From TCS55 sp964343505 (GTDB lineage: Bacteria > Fidelibacterota > Marinisomatia > Marinisomatales > TCS55): a stretch of DNA of 64,000 nt. Within the stretch, counting starts at the first letter, position 1; each line of letters begins with the position of its first letter. Below, in pieces: positions 9,130-18,300 of this stretch. The stretch lies in contig CAYFJU010000003.1 in NCBI GenBank assembly GCA_964343505.1, positions 1-64,000 of the forward strand, read 5' to 3'. Position numbers and translations under genes: made by a program. The notes under the pieces are model-generated. The model saw only the letters and a list, made by a program, of their open reading frames with translations, searched no databases and was not told where the DNA came from.

Positions 9130-9348
9130 TCACCCAAACCCGGAACCGGGCGGCGTTGAACATCCGGATGGTGTACCGGAGGAACCAAACGAAGATCCAA
9201 CCGAAACAGCTGGCGCTGATAATAGACGCTGTGATTGATAACCGCCGCATTCCGGACACTGGATTGTTTCATCTGGTGCGGTACTGGAAATCACTAATTC
9301 TTCAAAAAGGTGTCCGCATTTCCCACACCGATAATCAAACATGGGCAT
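9130..9348 (-). CDS. FmdB-type zinc-ribbon protein
   Basis: 72 residues. An N-terminal zinc ribbon, MPMFDYRCGKCG with Cys8-x2-Cys11 and Cys31-x2-Cys34, is followed by a Gly/Ser-rich tail. This is the FmdB/CxxC regulatory-like family, often a small putative regulator of unknown target. A ribosome site GAGGAG lies nine bases before the ATG at 9348; Met3 is a less likely start. Confidence 0.85.
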   Translation of the reverse strand: MPMFDYRCGKCGHLFEELVISSTAPDETIQCPECGGYQSQRLLSAPAVSVGSSFGSSGTPSGCSTPPGSGFG

Positions 9349-9405
9349 AATTCAATTCTCCTCTTCTTCGTTTTTAACTTCCTCAACCTGAGGATAAGGA
9401 TTCGC

Positions 9406-9495
9406 TCAGGTAGGGACCCCTGCTTTGGGCAAAATAATCCGGTTTATGATCCACCATAATCCTATAATGACAGCAAGACTAAATATGTCACCCAT
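9406..9495 (-). CDS. 29-residue single-span membrane peptide coupled to the DUF302 gene
   Basis: This short frame reads MGDIFSLAVIIGLWWIINRI and continues LPKAGVPT before TGA. One hydrophobic helix is followed by a positively charged, proline-containing tail. Its ATG overlaps the DUF302 stop codon as TGATG, so it would be translated by coupling with the four-gene series upstream. It is too short to place in a family with confidence. Its position at the end of the rhodanese-DUF6132-DUF302 series suggests a small membrane partner of that set. Confidence 0.5.
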   Translation of the reverse strand: MGDIFSLAVIIGLWWIINRIILPKAGVPT

Positions 9496-9881
9496 CATAT
9501 GGCATCTATGGCTGTACGCAATAAAACATTCACCCGATTGGACAATTCTTCCAAGTCATCCCGGCCGGTGACTGATAACATTTTTTGCGCATCAATAGCG
9601 GACACTGTAACCGTTCCGTCTTCATTATCCCAGATGACAATATTGCACGGCAGCAATAAACCAATCCCCGGCTCGGCACTCAAAGCTTGGTGGGCAATTT
9701 TCGGGTTGCAGGCACCCAGAATTTTATATGGTCTGAAATCAACATCCAGTTTGGTCTTTAAGGTTGATTTAACGTCAATTTCAGTCAAAACCCCAAATCC
9801 CTGATCTTGCAATGCTGTCCTTACTTTTTCATCGACCTCATTAAAACCTATCTTCAATATTCTTTGGTATCCGTAATTCAT
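9495..9881 (-). CDS. DUF302 family protein
   Basis: 128 residues matching the DUF302 fold: FNEVDEKVRTALQDQGFGVLT early, YKILGACNPKIAHQALSAEP in the middle, then GLLLPCNIVIWDNEDG. The two cysteines in the GACNP and LLPCN motifs are family hallmarks. The function is not established; DUF302 proteins often occur with sulfur or redox genes. The start overlaps the DUF6132 gene by four bases and the stop overlaps the start of a 29-residue membrane peptide, so it sits inside a tight operon starting at the ECF sigma factor. Confidence 0.85.
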   Translation of the reverse strand: MNYGYQRILKIGFNEVDEKVRTALQDQGFGVLTEIDVKSTLKTKLDVDFRPYKILGACNPKIAHQALSAEPGIGLLLPCNIVIWDNEDGTVTVSAIDAQKMLSVTGRDDLEELSNRVNVLLRTAIDAI

Positions 9882-10099
9882 GATTTTTCCTTTATGTTTT
9901 TAGCGGGCCAAAATATAATCAGTCCCATTAGACTGCCATAAGCGATACTGTTAATCGGATTGGAAGTGATAGCACAAGTGCCCGAATTACATCCGATAAA
10001 ATAGTAATAAGCGTATCCCGCACCGCTCCCCAATATCACACCCATGGTTAGCCTTATGAAAGATTTTGAAAAAAATTTGATTATTTTATTTGATTCCAA
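9878..10099 (-). CDS. DUF6132 small membrane protein
   Basis: 73 residues with two hydrophobic spans. The linking segment IGCNSGTCAITSNPINS matches the DUF6132 pattern GCxxGxCxITSxP, with two cysteines five residues apart placed near the membrane surface. Homologues are commonly next to rhodanese, thioredoxin or YeeE/YedE-type sulfur transport genes, so a role in thiol or sulfur handling is inferred. It overlaps the rhodanese gene upstream by 19 bases and DUF302 downstream by four. Confidence 0.75.
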   Translation of the reverse strand: MESNKIIKFFSKSFIRLTMGVILGSGAGYAYYYFIGCNSGTCAITSNPINSIAYGSLMGLIIFWPAKNIKEKS

Positions 10100-10476
10100 T
10101 TAACCATCCCCCCAACCATGTTCAAGGCAGTAAACCCATTCTTATTTAAAAACTTGGTTGCTTGTCCTGATTGATTTCCTGTTCGACAAACCAGGATAAT
10201 TTCTTCCGATTTATATTTTTCGAGCTCATTCATTCTTTGAGATAACTCATCCAAGGGAATAAGAATAGATCCGTCAATATGACCTAATTTTCCATGATAC
10301 TCACCTGCCGTTCGTACGTCAATCATTATTGGCTTTTCAGATTTAATCCGCGCTCTTAGTGATTCCACGGTGATAATATTATTTTTCTTATTCCCATTTG
10401 GGGTTGAATTCAATTTCCATCGCATACTGGTTAGTACCGCAATTATAATGATAGCAGGTATCAGTCCGATCTTCAA
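10081..10476 (-). CDS. membrane-anchored rhodanese-domain protein
   Basis: 131 residues: an N-terminal anchor or signal segment (residues 4-17), then a single rhodanese domain with IDVRTAGEYHGKLGHIDGSI and the active-site loop Cys97-RTGNQSG. The domain transfers sulfane sulfur to thiol acceptors; the anchor places it on the periplasmic face of the inner membrane. It overlaps the anti-sigma gene by four bases and DUF6132 by 19, so it is probably co-transcribed with the ECF sigma factor. Confidence 0.87.
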   Translation of the reverse strand: MKIGLIPAIIIIAVLTSMRWKLNSTPNGNKKNNIITVESLRARIKSEKPIMIDVRTAGEYHGKLGHIDGSILIPLDELSQRMNELEKYKSEEIILVCRTGNQSGQATKFLNKNGFTALNMVGGMVNWNQIK

Positions 10477-10721
10477 GGGTAATTCCTTTTTATTTTTAAT
10501 GTTTTAAATAATCGCTCGGATACATCTTCCGGGACCGAATGTTCTGTTTCTGTCACGCGGTAAATTTTAACCGTTTGTTTTACGCTATCCACATAGATTT
10601 TACAATCAGGACAATTTTTCATATGTTTGGCAACATCTTCAAATATTTCAGCGTCAAAATTCTTTCCCAACTGTTGGTGGAGATTTTGCATAAATTTTTC
10701 ATCATGACCGTGTGTTTTCAT
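10473..10721 (-). CDS. soluble zinc-finger (ZAS) anti-sigma factor
   Basis: The ATG at 10721 has a textbook AAAGGAG six bases upstream, so I use it rather than the TTG at 10739. The product is 82 residues with no membrane span. It carries the zf-HC2/ZAS metal motif His-x3-Cys-x2-Cys (HMKNCPDC) in its middle. Its gene overlaps the 3' end of the ECF sigma gene by 20 bases, the standard arrangement for a cognate pair. Soluble ZAS proteins such as RsrA and ChrR release their sigma factor on thiol oxidation or singlet oxygen; a redox switch is inferred here. Confidence 0.75.
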   Translation of the reverse strand: MKTHGHDEKFMQNLHQQLGKNFDAEIFEDVAKHMKNCPDCKIYVDSVKQTVKIYRVTETEHSVPEDVSERLFKTLKIKRNYP

Positions 10722-11316
10722 AGGAACTCCTTTCAACACATTTGAGTTTTTTGGCCAATTGGTCTCTTAAAAACAGACGCGAACGCATTAATCGAACTTT
10801 AACATTTGAGACTGAAATATTTAAAATATCGGCAGTTTCCCGGGTTGAAAGTCCTTCTAAATCTCTTAATACAAATACGATTCTGTATTCTTCAGAAAGC
10901 GCTTCCAACGCTTTCTTCAAACAAGCATTAAATGATTCCGGATCCATTTCTTTTTCCGGATGATGGGGCCAATTCCTGATTTCATAACCCTTTAATGAAT
11001 CGAATTCAGGGTCATGAATAGAAACATCCTGGTCGATGTGGCTTTTGCTGCGAAACTTTCCCAAGGCAACGTTTGTTCCTATCCGATACAACCATGTTCC
11101 AATTGAAGATTTTTCTTCAAATGAATGTATTTTATCGATAAAAATCAAAAAAGTCTCTTGAAGAACATCTTCCGCATCCTCCTGATTCTGCATAATGCGC
11201 AAGGCAAGATTATAAATCCTTTGGGAATGCTGTTCTACAATTTCGGCTATAGCCCATTTGACCCCCGCTTTCGCTTTTCTGACCAAATTGGCTTCATCAT
11301 ATTTAGGAAGTTTCAA
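10702..11316 (-). CDS. ECF sigma factor (sigma-70 family, regions 2 and 4)
   Basis: 204 residues. Region 2 holds LALRIMQNQEDAEDVLQETF and FEEKSSIGTWLYRIGTNVAL; region 4 holds LSEEYRIVFVLRDLEGLSTR and a helix-turn-helix TADILNISVSNVKVRLMRSR. This is the extracytoplasmic-function class lacking regions 1 and 3. It is followed by an overlapping soluble zinc anti-sigma gene and preceded seven bases upstream by thioredoxin. That layout recalls SigR/RsrA control of thiol-oxidative stress, which is inference. Confidence 0.93.
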   Translation of the reverse strand: MKLPKYDEANLVRKAKAGVKWAIAEIVEQHSQRIYNLALRIMQNQEDAEDVLQETFLIFIDKIHSFEEKSSIGTWLYRIGTNVALGKFRSKSHIDQDVSIHDPEFDSLKGYEIRNWPHHPEKEMDPESFNACLKKALEALSEEYRIVFVLRDLEGLSTRETADILNISVSNVKVRLMRSRLFLRDQLAKKLKCVERSSYENTRS

Positions 11317-11323
11317 TCGTTTA

Positions 11324-11665
11324 TTATGCTACCAATTCTGCTGACAAATGATATTCAATTTTTTCCTTAAGCATTTGTTTAGGAACTGCACCGACGACGC
11401 GGTCAACTTCTTTTCCTTCTCTTAAGAAAAGAATGGATGGAATACCGGTTACACCCAATTCCTGGGATTTAATATTTTCATCTGCATTCAGTTTTCCAAT
11501 GATTGCCTTACCGGCAAAATCATCGGCTAATTCATCGATAATTGGTCCCACGATTCTGCATGGTCCACACCATGGCGCCCATACATCAACAATGGCCAAT
11601 CCTTCAGCATTTACAACAGTAAAATCCCAATTATGATCCGTGAAAGTTTTGATATTTTCAGACAT
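11324..11665 (-). CDS. trxA: thioredoxin
   Basis: 113 residues, one thioredoxin domain with the active site Trp32-Cys33-Gly-Pro-Cys36 and the cis-proline loop TGIPSILF. It reduces protein disulfides in the cytoplasm; no signal peptide is present. It is the first gene of the ECF sigma operon, seven bases ahead of the sigma gene, preceded by CGGAG as ribosome site. The position suggests it is itself a target of the redox switch. Confidence 0.95.
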   Translation of the reverse strand: MSENIKTFTDHNWDFTVVNAEGLAIVDVWAPWCGPCRIVGPIIDELADDFAGKAIIGKLNADENIKSQELGVTGIPSILFLREGKEVDRVVGAVPKQMLKEKIEYHLSAELVA

Positions 11666-11718
11666 TTTTTACTCCGTTTTTTTTAGATTGGATGTAAAAA
11701 TGATGTTTTGGTTACAAA

Positions 11719-13518
11719 CTAATTTTGAAAAGGCCAAAGAATTGGAATAAAGGTGACGGCCAATATTAATAAGGTCAATGCCAAAGGTAATCCCACTTTA
11801 ATGAAATCGGAGAATTTATATCCCCCGGGGCCATATACCATTAGATTGGTTTGATAACCAACCGGTGTAATAAATGAAGCGGATGCAGCGAAACAGACGG
11901 CAAAAATGAAGGGGCGGGAATCCACTCCTAACTGGGTTGTTACGACCATAACAATGGGAGTCATAATAATAGCCGTAGCTGCATTGGAAGATAATTCAGT
12001 CAATACCATTGTGATAAAATAGATAAGCGCCAATAACACATATGGCTGCCAATCAGCAGAACTGGTTAAAACTATTTCTGAAATGGATGACCCAATCCAG
12101 GTTGCCGTTCCCGTAGACTGAATGACCATCCCCAAAGGAATTAAAGCAGCGATTAAAATAATGACCTGCCAGTTGATGGATTGATACACTTCATTTGGTT
12201 TTAACACCCCTAATGCCAATAATAAAACTGTGCCGATTAAGGCGCCTTTCAAAATCGGGAAAATACCCAACGCAGCCAATAATACAGCCATCCCTAAGGC
12301 GATAATGCTCATCCACCAGAAGCGTACTTTTTTGAGTTTTTCATGGACTTCACCCAGTAAAATAAATTCACCCCGTTCCGCTAATTCATCCAGGTTTTTC
12401 CGCGTACCATAAACCAATAGGGTATCATAGGTATTCAGGATCACATGGGCAATTTTCTTCCGCAGAATAGACCCTTCCCGTCTGATAGCCAGGATGAAGG
12501 CCCCGAACCGCTGACGGAAGTTCGACGTCATTAAGGACTGACCGACTAAATCTGATTTATCCGTAATCATACACTCCATCAAAATGTTGTCCTTTTGCTC
12601 CAGCTCTGTTTGGGTCAATTTTTCATCGGTGAGCAAGGTGACCTTTTCTACTTCCTTTATCCTTAGAAAACTCTCAACAGTGCCTTTTACAAAAAGGATA
12701 TCTCCTTCTTTTAAAATTTGGTCACCGACATTTTGCGAAATCATTCGACCATCCCTCTGAATATCCAAAACCATTACATCATAATTCTGGTTTACCTGCC
12801 GATCTTTACAGGATGAACCCACCAGGGGAGATTCAGCAGTTATTTTGATCTCTGTTAAATATCCGGCCAGGTGATAACTCTGGGTTAAGCTGGATGTGAC
12901 AGTTCGCGAGGGCAGTAAACGGGGGGCGATCAACAGAATATATATTAATCCGACTGCCATAATGATTGATCCATATTTGGCAAATTCAAACATGCCCAAG
13001 GATTCAGTGCCACCGTTTGCCACATAGATTGAATTCACCAATAAATTGGTCGATGTTCCCACCAAAGTCAAAGTACCCCCAAGGATGGCGGCATAACTTA
13101 AGGGAATCAATAATTTGGATGGGCTCATGTGGTATTGATGGGCCAGGCGCATGGTGACCGGCATAAAAATAGCGACAATGGCTGTATTGTTAACTAAGGC
13201 GCTGGCGAATCCGATTGTTAGCAGGTACACCGCCAAACCCAAGGTGCGCGATTTGGATACAAGCTGGTTAATTCGCACAATCAAATATTCCAAAACACGT
13301 GTTTTCTGCAGGGCATGACTCAGGGTAAATAAAAGGGCGATAGTGATCACGGCCGGATTCGATAATCCTGAAATGGCTTCTTCCGGTGTTAAAAGTCCTG
13401 CCAGGAAAAGGATACTCAGAATCAGCAGGGCCGTCACATCCAGGGTAAATGTTTCCGTCACAAAGAGGACAAAAGCGAGGACAATAATGAAAAGTACGAA
13501 GGCGATTTCGAAGGTCAT
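11719..13518 (-). CDS. SLC13/DASS-type anion permease with two TrkA-C (RCK_C) domains
   Basis: 599 residues. Two membrane halves flank a soluble middle part. The first half has the family sites VNNTAIVAIFMPV and LVGTSTNLLVNS, the second has LSSNAATAIIMTPI and PVGYQTNLMVYGPGGY. Residues about 205-380 hold two TrkA-C-like regulatory domains (for example EGDILFVKGTVESFLRIKEV). Such permeases take up sulfate, dicarboxylates or other divalent anions with sodium; the substrate cannot be read from the sequence. It lies upstream of the thioredoxin operon, separated by about 50 bases. Confidence 0.88.
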   Translation of the reverse strand: MTFEIAFVLFIIVLAFVLFVTETFTLDVTALLILSILFLAGLLTPEEAISGLSNPAVITIALLFTLSHALQKTRVLEYLIVRINQLVSKSRTLGLAVYLLTIGFASALVNNTAIVAIFMPVTMRLAHQYHMSPSKLLIPLSYAAILGGTLTLVGTSTNLLVNSIYVANGGTESLGMFEFAKYGSIIMAVGLIYILLIAPRLLPSRTVTSSLTQSYHLAGYLTEIKITAESPLVGSSCKDRQVNQNYDVMVLDIQRDGRMISQNVGDQILKEGDILFVKGTVESFLRIKEVEKVTLLTDEKLTQTELEQKDNILMECMITDKSDLVGQSLMTSNFRQRFGAFILAIRREGSILRKKIAHVILNTYDTLLVYGTRKNLDELAERGEFILLGEVHEKLKKVRFWWMSIIALGMAVLLAALGIFPILKGALIGTVLLLALGVLKPNEVYQSINWQVIILIAALIPLGMVIQSTGTATWIGSSISEIVLTSSADWQPYVLLALIYFITMVLTELSSNAATAIIMTPIVMVVTTQLGVDSRPFIFAVCFAASASFITPVGYQTNLMVYGPGGYKFSDFIKVGLPLALTLLILAVTFIPILWPFQN

Positions 13519-13554
13519 GATGATGTATTTATAGGATTGAGATGAAGGCTAAAA

Positions 13555-15240
13555 TTACAATTGGACTTCATCAATCTGTTCAGGATTAAGAAAGCCCTCA
13601 GCATATTTCAGGTAGATTTTTTCTTTCACAAATATGTCAAACAGGTCCACATCAATATGAGCGTCATTCTTCATAAACCCAAGGATGCGCATGGCCTGGC
13701 TTAAGGTTTTCCCTTTTTTGTAAGGGCGGTCCCGGGCCGTTAATGCTTCAAAAATATCCGCAATAGCCATAATGCGCGCCTGGACGGACATTTCATCTTT
13801 CGTCAGTCCTTTTGGATAACCTGTGCCATCCAGTTTTTCATGGTGACCGCCGGCAAATTCGGGCACATTCCGCAGATGTCTCGGATAGGGCAATTCTTCC
13901 AGCATTTTAATCGTAATGACAATATGATCATTGATAACTTTCCGCTCCTCCGGTGTGAGCGTCCCCCGGGGGATGGTCAGGTTATACACTTCATCCTCTG
14001 ACAGGAAATTTTCCACTTTACCATTGGGTTTCCAGCGGTAATTGGCAATTTGATGCACGCGGTCCTTTTTGTCCCCGGACATGAATTCGCCACCCACATT
14101 AGATTCCTTCACAAATTCCAAATCATGCTTCATCTGGCGGAGTGTTTTGCGGTATTCTTTTTCCAATTCCTTAATTTTTTCCGCTTTAGCATCTTTTGTC
14201 AGTGAATCATCACGTTCAATTTTTAATTCTTTTTTCAGGCGTTTGATTTCTTCATCCCGGCGGAGGATGCCAAAACGCGTTTCCACCTCATTCACGCGGT
14301 CGTAGATGGTTTCCAACTTGGTACTTTTATCTACCACAAATTCCGGTGTGGCCACCTTACCGCAGTCATGAAGCCAAGCAGCGATCTTCAGTTCGTACAT
14401 TTCCTTTTCTGTAAAAGCCACATCGGCGAATGGACCGTCTTCTGTACCCTGTACCGCTTCTGCCAGCATCATGGTAATTACAGGAACGCGGGCGCAATGG
14501 CCGCCGGTATAAGGGGATTTGGCATCAATGGCTGAGGCGATGAGTTTAATAAAGGATTCGAATAAATTCTCAAGATCTTTGATCAGGTTTTTGTTGGTGA
14601 TGGCCACCGCCGCCTGGCTGGCTAACGCTTCCACCATTTCCTGCACTTCGGAAGCAAAAGGAATGATCTTTTTGGATTTGGCATCTTGGGCATTTAATAA
14701 TTGAAGGACTCCGATGATTTCATCTTCGTGATTCTTGAGAGGTACAGTAAGAAAAGATTTGGATCGGTATCCCGTTTTTTCATCAAACATTTTTGTGCCG
14801 GAAAAATCAAACCCTTTGGCGGTGTAGGCATCTTCAATATTTACTGTTTCGCCCGTGAGGCCCACATAGGCGGCAATCATGGATTTATTGGGCTCCCCCT
14901 CATCCGTAAATAGCTTTACGGGATAAAAAGGAATATCCTCCCCCGATGTACCCCCCATATGAAAGTTGAGAGAATCAGTCATCATGATCTCAAAGCGTAA
15001 ACGCTGGTCCTCGGTCATCATGTAGAGTGTACCGCCGTCCGAATTGGCAATCCGTTTGGCTTCCAGCAGAATCATCTCCAGGAGTTTGTTCATATCCTTC
15101 TCCTTGGAGAGGGCCAGGCCGATATTCGATAAATTGCGGATTTGCTGCTCTAAATCCGTGATATAGACTTTTAAGGCGGAAGGCGCATCGGAAAGATACT
15201 TGGCGACCTGGGTTTTAGAGTATTGGGGTTGTTTTGCCAT
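13555..15240 (-). CDS. GAF plus HD-GYP signalling protein (c-di-GMP phosphodiesterase-like)
   Basis: The ATG at 15240 (MAKQPQYSKT) is preferred over an in-frame TTG at 15297. Residues about 40-200 form a GAF sensor domain (LLEMILLEAKRIANSDGGTLY, FLTVPLKNHEDEIIGVLQLL). The HD-GYP domain begins with GGHCARVP and AAWLHDCGKVATPE and ends with the GYP signature HHEKLDGTGYPKGL. About 130 residues, much of it charged coiled coil (IKRLKKELKIERDD and similar), separate the HD motif from the later helices. HD-GYP domains hydrolyse cyclic di-GMP. It is divergent from the large plus-strand gene, with a short shared promoter region. Confidence 0.85.
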   Translation of the reverse strand: MAKQPQYSKTQVAKYLSDAPSALKVYITDLEQQIRNLSNIGLALSKEKDMNKLLEMILLEAKRIANSDGGTLYMMTEDQRLRFEIMMTDSLNFHMGGTSGEDIPFYPVKLFTDEGEPNKSMIAAYVGLTGETVNIEDAYTAKGFDFSGTKMFDEKTGYRSKSFLTVPLKNHEDEIIGVLQLLNAQDAKSKKIIPFASEVQEMVEALASQAAVAITNKNLIKDLENLFESFIKLIASAIDAKSPYTGGHCARVPVITMMLAEAVQGTEDGPFADVAFTEKEMYELKIAAWLHDCGKVATPEFVVDKSTKLETIYDRVNEVETRFGILRRDEEIKRLKKELKIERDDSLTKDAKAEKIKELEKEYRKTLRQMKHDLEFVKESNVGGEFMSGDKKDRVHQIANYRWKPNGKVENFLSEDEVYNLTIPRGTLTPEERKVINDHIVITIKMLEELPYPRHLRNVPEFAGGHHEKLDGTGYPKGLTKDEMSVQARIMAIADIFEALTARDRPYKKGKTLSQAMRILGFMKNDAHIDVDLFDIFVKEKIYLKYAEGFLNPEQIDEVQL

Positions 15241-15342
15241 TGAACTTTGTTGATTCGTTTCGAGGGAAAACTTACAGAAATCAATAACATTGAACAACTA
15301 TATAGATTAGGGATGTAATGATGGATTTCTCTAATTTTATGG

Positions 15343-18300
15343 ATGGCTGATATTCAAAAAATATTCCAAAATGCAATGGCGGGAAAGTGCCTGACCGAAG
15401 ACCTGTTTGATGTCGCCCATGATTTATTGGATTCGAATGACAGACAGGCAGTTCATGACTTTTTAGAGATCGGCCACCTTACTTCTGTAAATACTTTAAT
15501 CTATAAAGAAAATAAAGTTGATGATTGGTTTAATCTGCTTCATCAACTTATTCTTAAATCAAATTTTGATGTTTATTCCCTGGTCAAACAGCGTGTGGAT
15601 CGGTACGGGGATAAACCATTATTTCAGACCATTTCTGAAAATAAAACTGTCTCCAAATCCTATAAAGCTGTTTGGGATATGGTTCAATCCATGGGATCAT
15701 TTTTTCAAACAAACTTGGGAAAAAATGACACTGTCGGTATTTTAACGCCCAATCACCTTAATGGCGTCATCATTGATCTCGCTTGTCTCGCTTATCAAAT
15801 CCGTGTCGTTCCCATACCCATGAATTTGTCCGTCGATCACCTGGATTATGTCCTAGACCACGCCGAAATCACGCACCTATTCATGGGGAGCGACCGGGCC
15901 CGGGAATTGCTGGCGGATGCAAAGCGAAGTCCATCTGAATTCAATGCTATCCAAATGGATGATAAAGAGGAATGGGAGGAGTTCTTGTCGATATGTGGCC
16001 AATCCAAAATCGTCAATCCAAAATCCAAAAATCAACAATCCTTGGCCACAATCATGTACACCTCCGGGACTACAGACAACCCCAAGGGGATAATTTTTAA
16101 CCAGGCCAATATTATTTCGAAGCGATTTGCCCGGGCATTGGCCTTGCCGGAAATCGGCCCGAAAGATGCTTTCCTCTGTTACCTCCCTCTCTACCACACC
16201 TTCGGACGCTGGTTCGAAATGATGGGGTCGATTTTTTGGGGTTCTACCTACACCTTTACAGAAACCACTTCATTCAAGACACTCCTTAGGGATTTCAAGA
16301 TCGCCAAGCCATCCGTATTTATTTCCATCCCCAAACGGTGGATCCAAATCCAGGAACAGGTGGCGGCCTCCATTCCCATCGAAAAGTCCGAGGATGAAGC
16401 GATCAAGGAAGTGACCCATTCCATTACCGGTGGAAATCTGAAATGGGGCCTGTCCGCCGCTGGGTTTCTCGATCCGGACATTTTCAAATTCTTTCACCAA
16501 AATGGCATCAACCTCCTCAGCGGCTACGGCATGACGGAAGCTACCGGGGGCATTACCATGACACCGCCAGCAGATTATATGACCGACTCGGTGGGAAAAG
16601 CACTTCCGGGAATTGAACTTAAACTGGCCGAGGATGACGAACTCCTCATGCGAGGGCCCTATGTCTCGCCCGGATATTATAAGGAAGAAATTGAAGGCTC
16701 CCATGCGGATGGCTGGTTTCATTCCGGGGATATTTTTAATCAGAAAAAGGGCCATTACTTTATTGTTGACCGGAAGAAAGAAATTTATAAAAACAGCCGC
16801 GGCCAAACCATTTCGCCCCAGAAAATCGAAAATTTATTCCAGGATTTTGAAGCGATCCGGTCTGTTTTTCTTGTGGGGGACGGAAAAGAATTCAATACAA
16901 TCCTACTCTACCCGGAACCGGAGAATGATGCAGTTGACTTAAGCACTATGACACCGGAGGAAATCCGCACCTATTTCAGTTCTTTAGTTTTTTCGGTGAA
17001 TACCTTTTTGCCCCCCTATGAGCGGATTGTGAATTATGCCATCATCCCTCGGGATTTTGACCACGACCACGATGAACTGACACCCAAAAATACTTATAAG
17101 CGAAAAAATGTCCTGAAGCATTTTGCCGATATCATTGACCCCATATATGAAAAAAATTATATCAGCCTCATTCATGGTGATTATGAAATTCAAATTCCCA
17201 ATTGGCTGCTGCGGGAAAAACGGCTGACACGAGGAGATATTCGCTGGGATGGGAGGTCGATTCGTGAATATGAGTTGGATGACGGGTTGGTTTTAAAATG
17301 GACCAAATCGGCCTTAAAAATTGGTGATTTTGTTTACCATACGACAAACACAACAATCAGTTTTGAAAAGCTTCTCAGAGATCCCACTCTTTGGCTCGGG
17401 AATCAGTCTCTAATGGATTTTATCGGTGAAGTGGGATTTCGGGTCATTTCTTTTGAGCCTTACAGCACCCTTTCAGTGAATCATCCTAAACTCCCTTTCA
17501 ATCAAAAGGATCAACCTGTAGATGAGACTGTGCCTTATCCCGAAGGAAAACCAACTTTAGGATCGCTTCATTTAGCGACTGTAAACCTGTTTCAAAAGGA
17601 TGAACAACATATAAAATCCGCCCTGGATCATTTTAAGGAAGGATTGAATTCTGCCAATTTTCAAACGGTGATTCAGGATCAATTATTAAGAATCCAAAAC
17701 CATCCTGATCCTGCCACATGGCTGCGGGCTTTTGAAATACTCATACCCCACATTGGTGGAAAAATGTTCATTAATCTGTATCAGCAATCCATTCATGCTG
17801 GTCAATCCGAGACCATTGCAGCCCTTGATTCAGGTCTGATTCAAAAACGCCATTTTCAGTCCATTTTGGAATTACTGACTGATTTGAGGGATTCTGCAAA
17901 AATTGGCAAAAAAGATGCTGCTGTTGGTGTAGGACTCATCAATTTGATTACCGATTTAGGCATTAAAAACCCCCAATATTTTATCCAAGTCCGGGGAGAA
18001 TTAACCCTGTGGATGCTTGTTTCACAGAATCAAAAAGTAGCGAAATTGGCCCGGGCCAACCGAACTATTTTATTGGATGGATTCAGAACCTGGATACAAG
18101 CTGATCAATCCGAGTCTGATTTTGACTGGGGCCCAATTCTCCAATTTGATCAAAACATTCCGGGAATCCTTCAGGAGAAGATTGAGCAGGCTGTACATGA
18201 AACATCTTTAATTCGTGAATCCACCTTCATTTTTTCCAACGGTCACCAAATCCAATTTGATGATATTGCCCCGGAAGGTGTTTGGTTCACCCTCCTCGGA

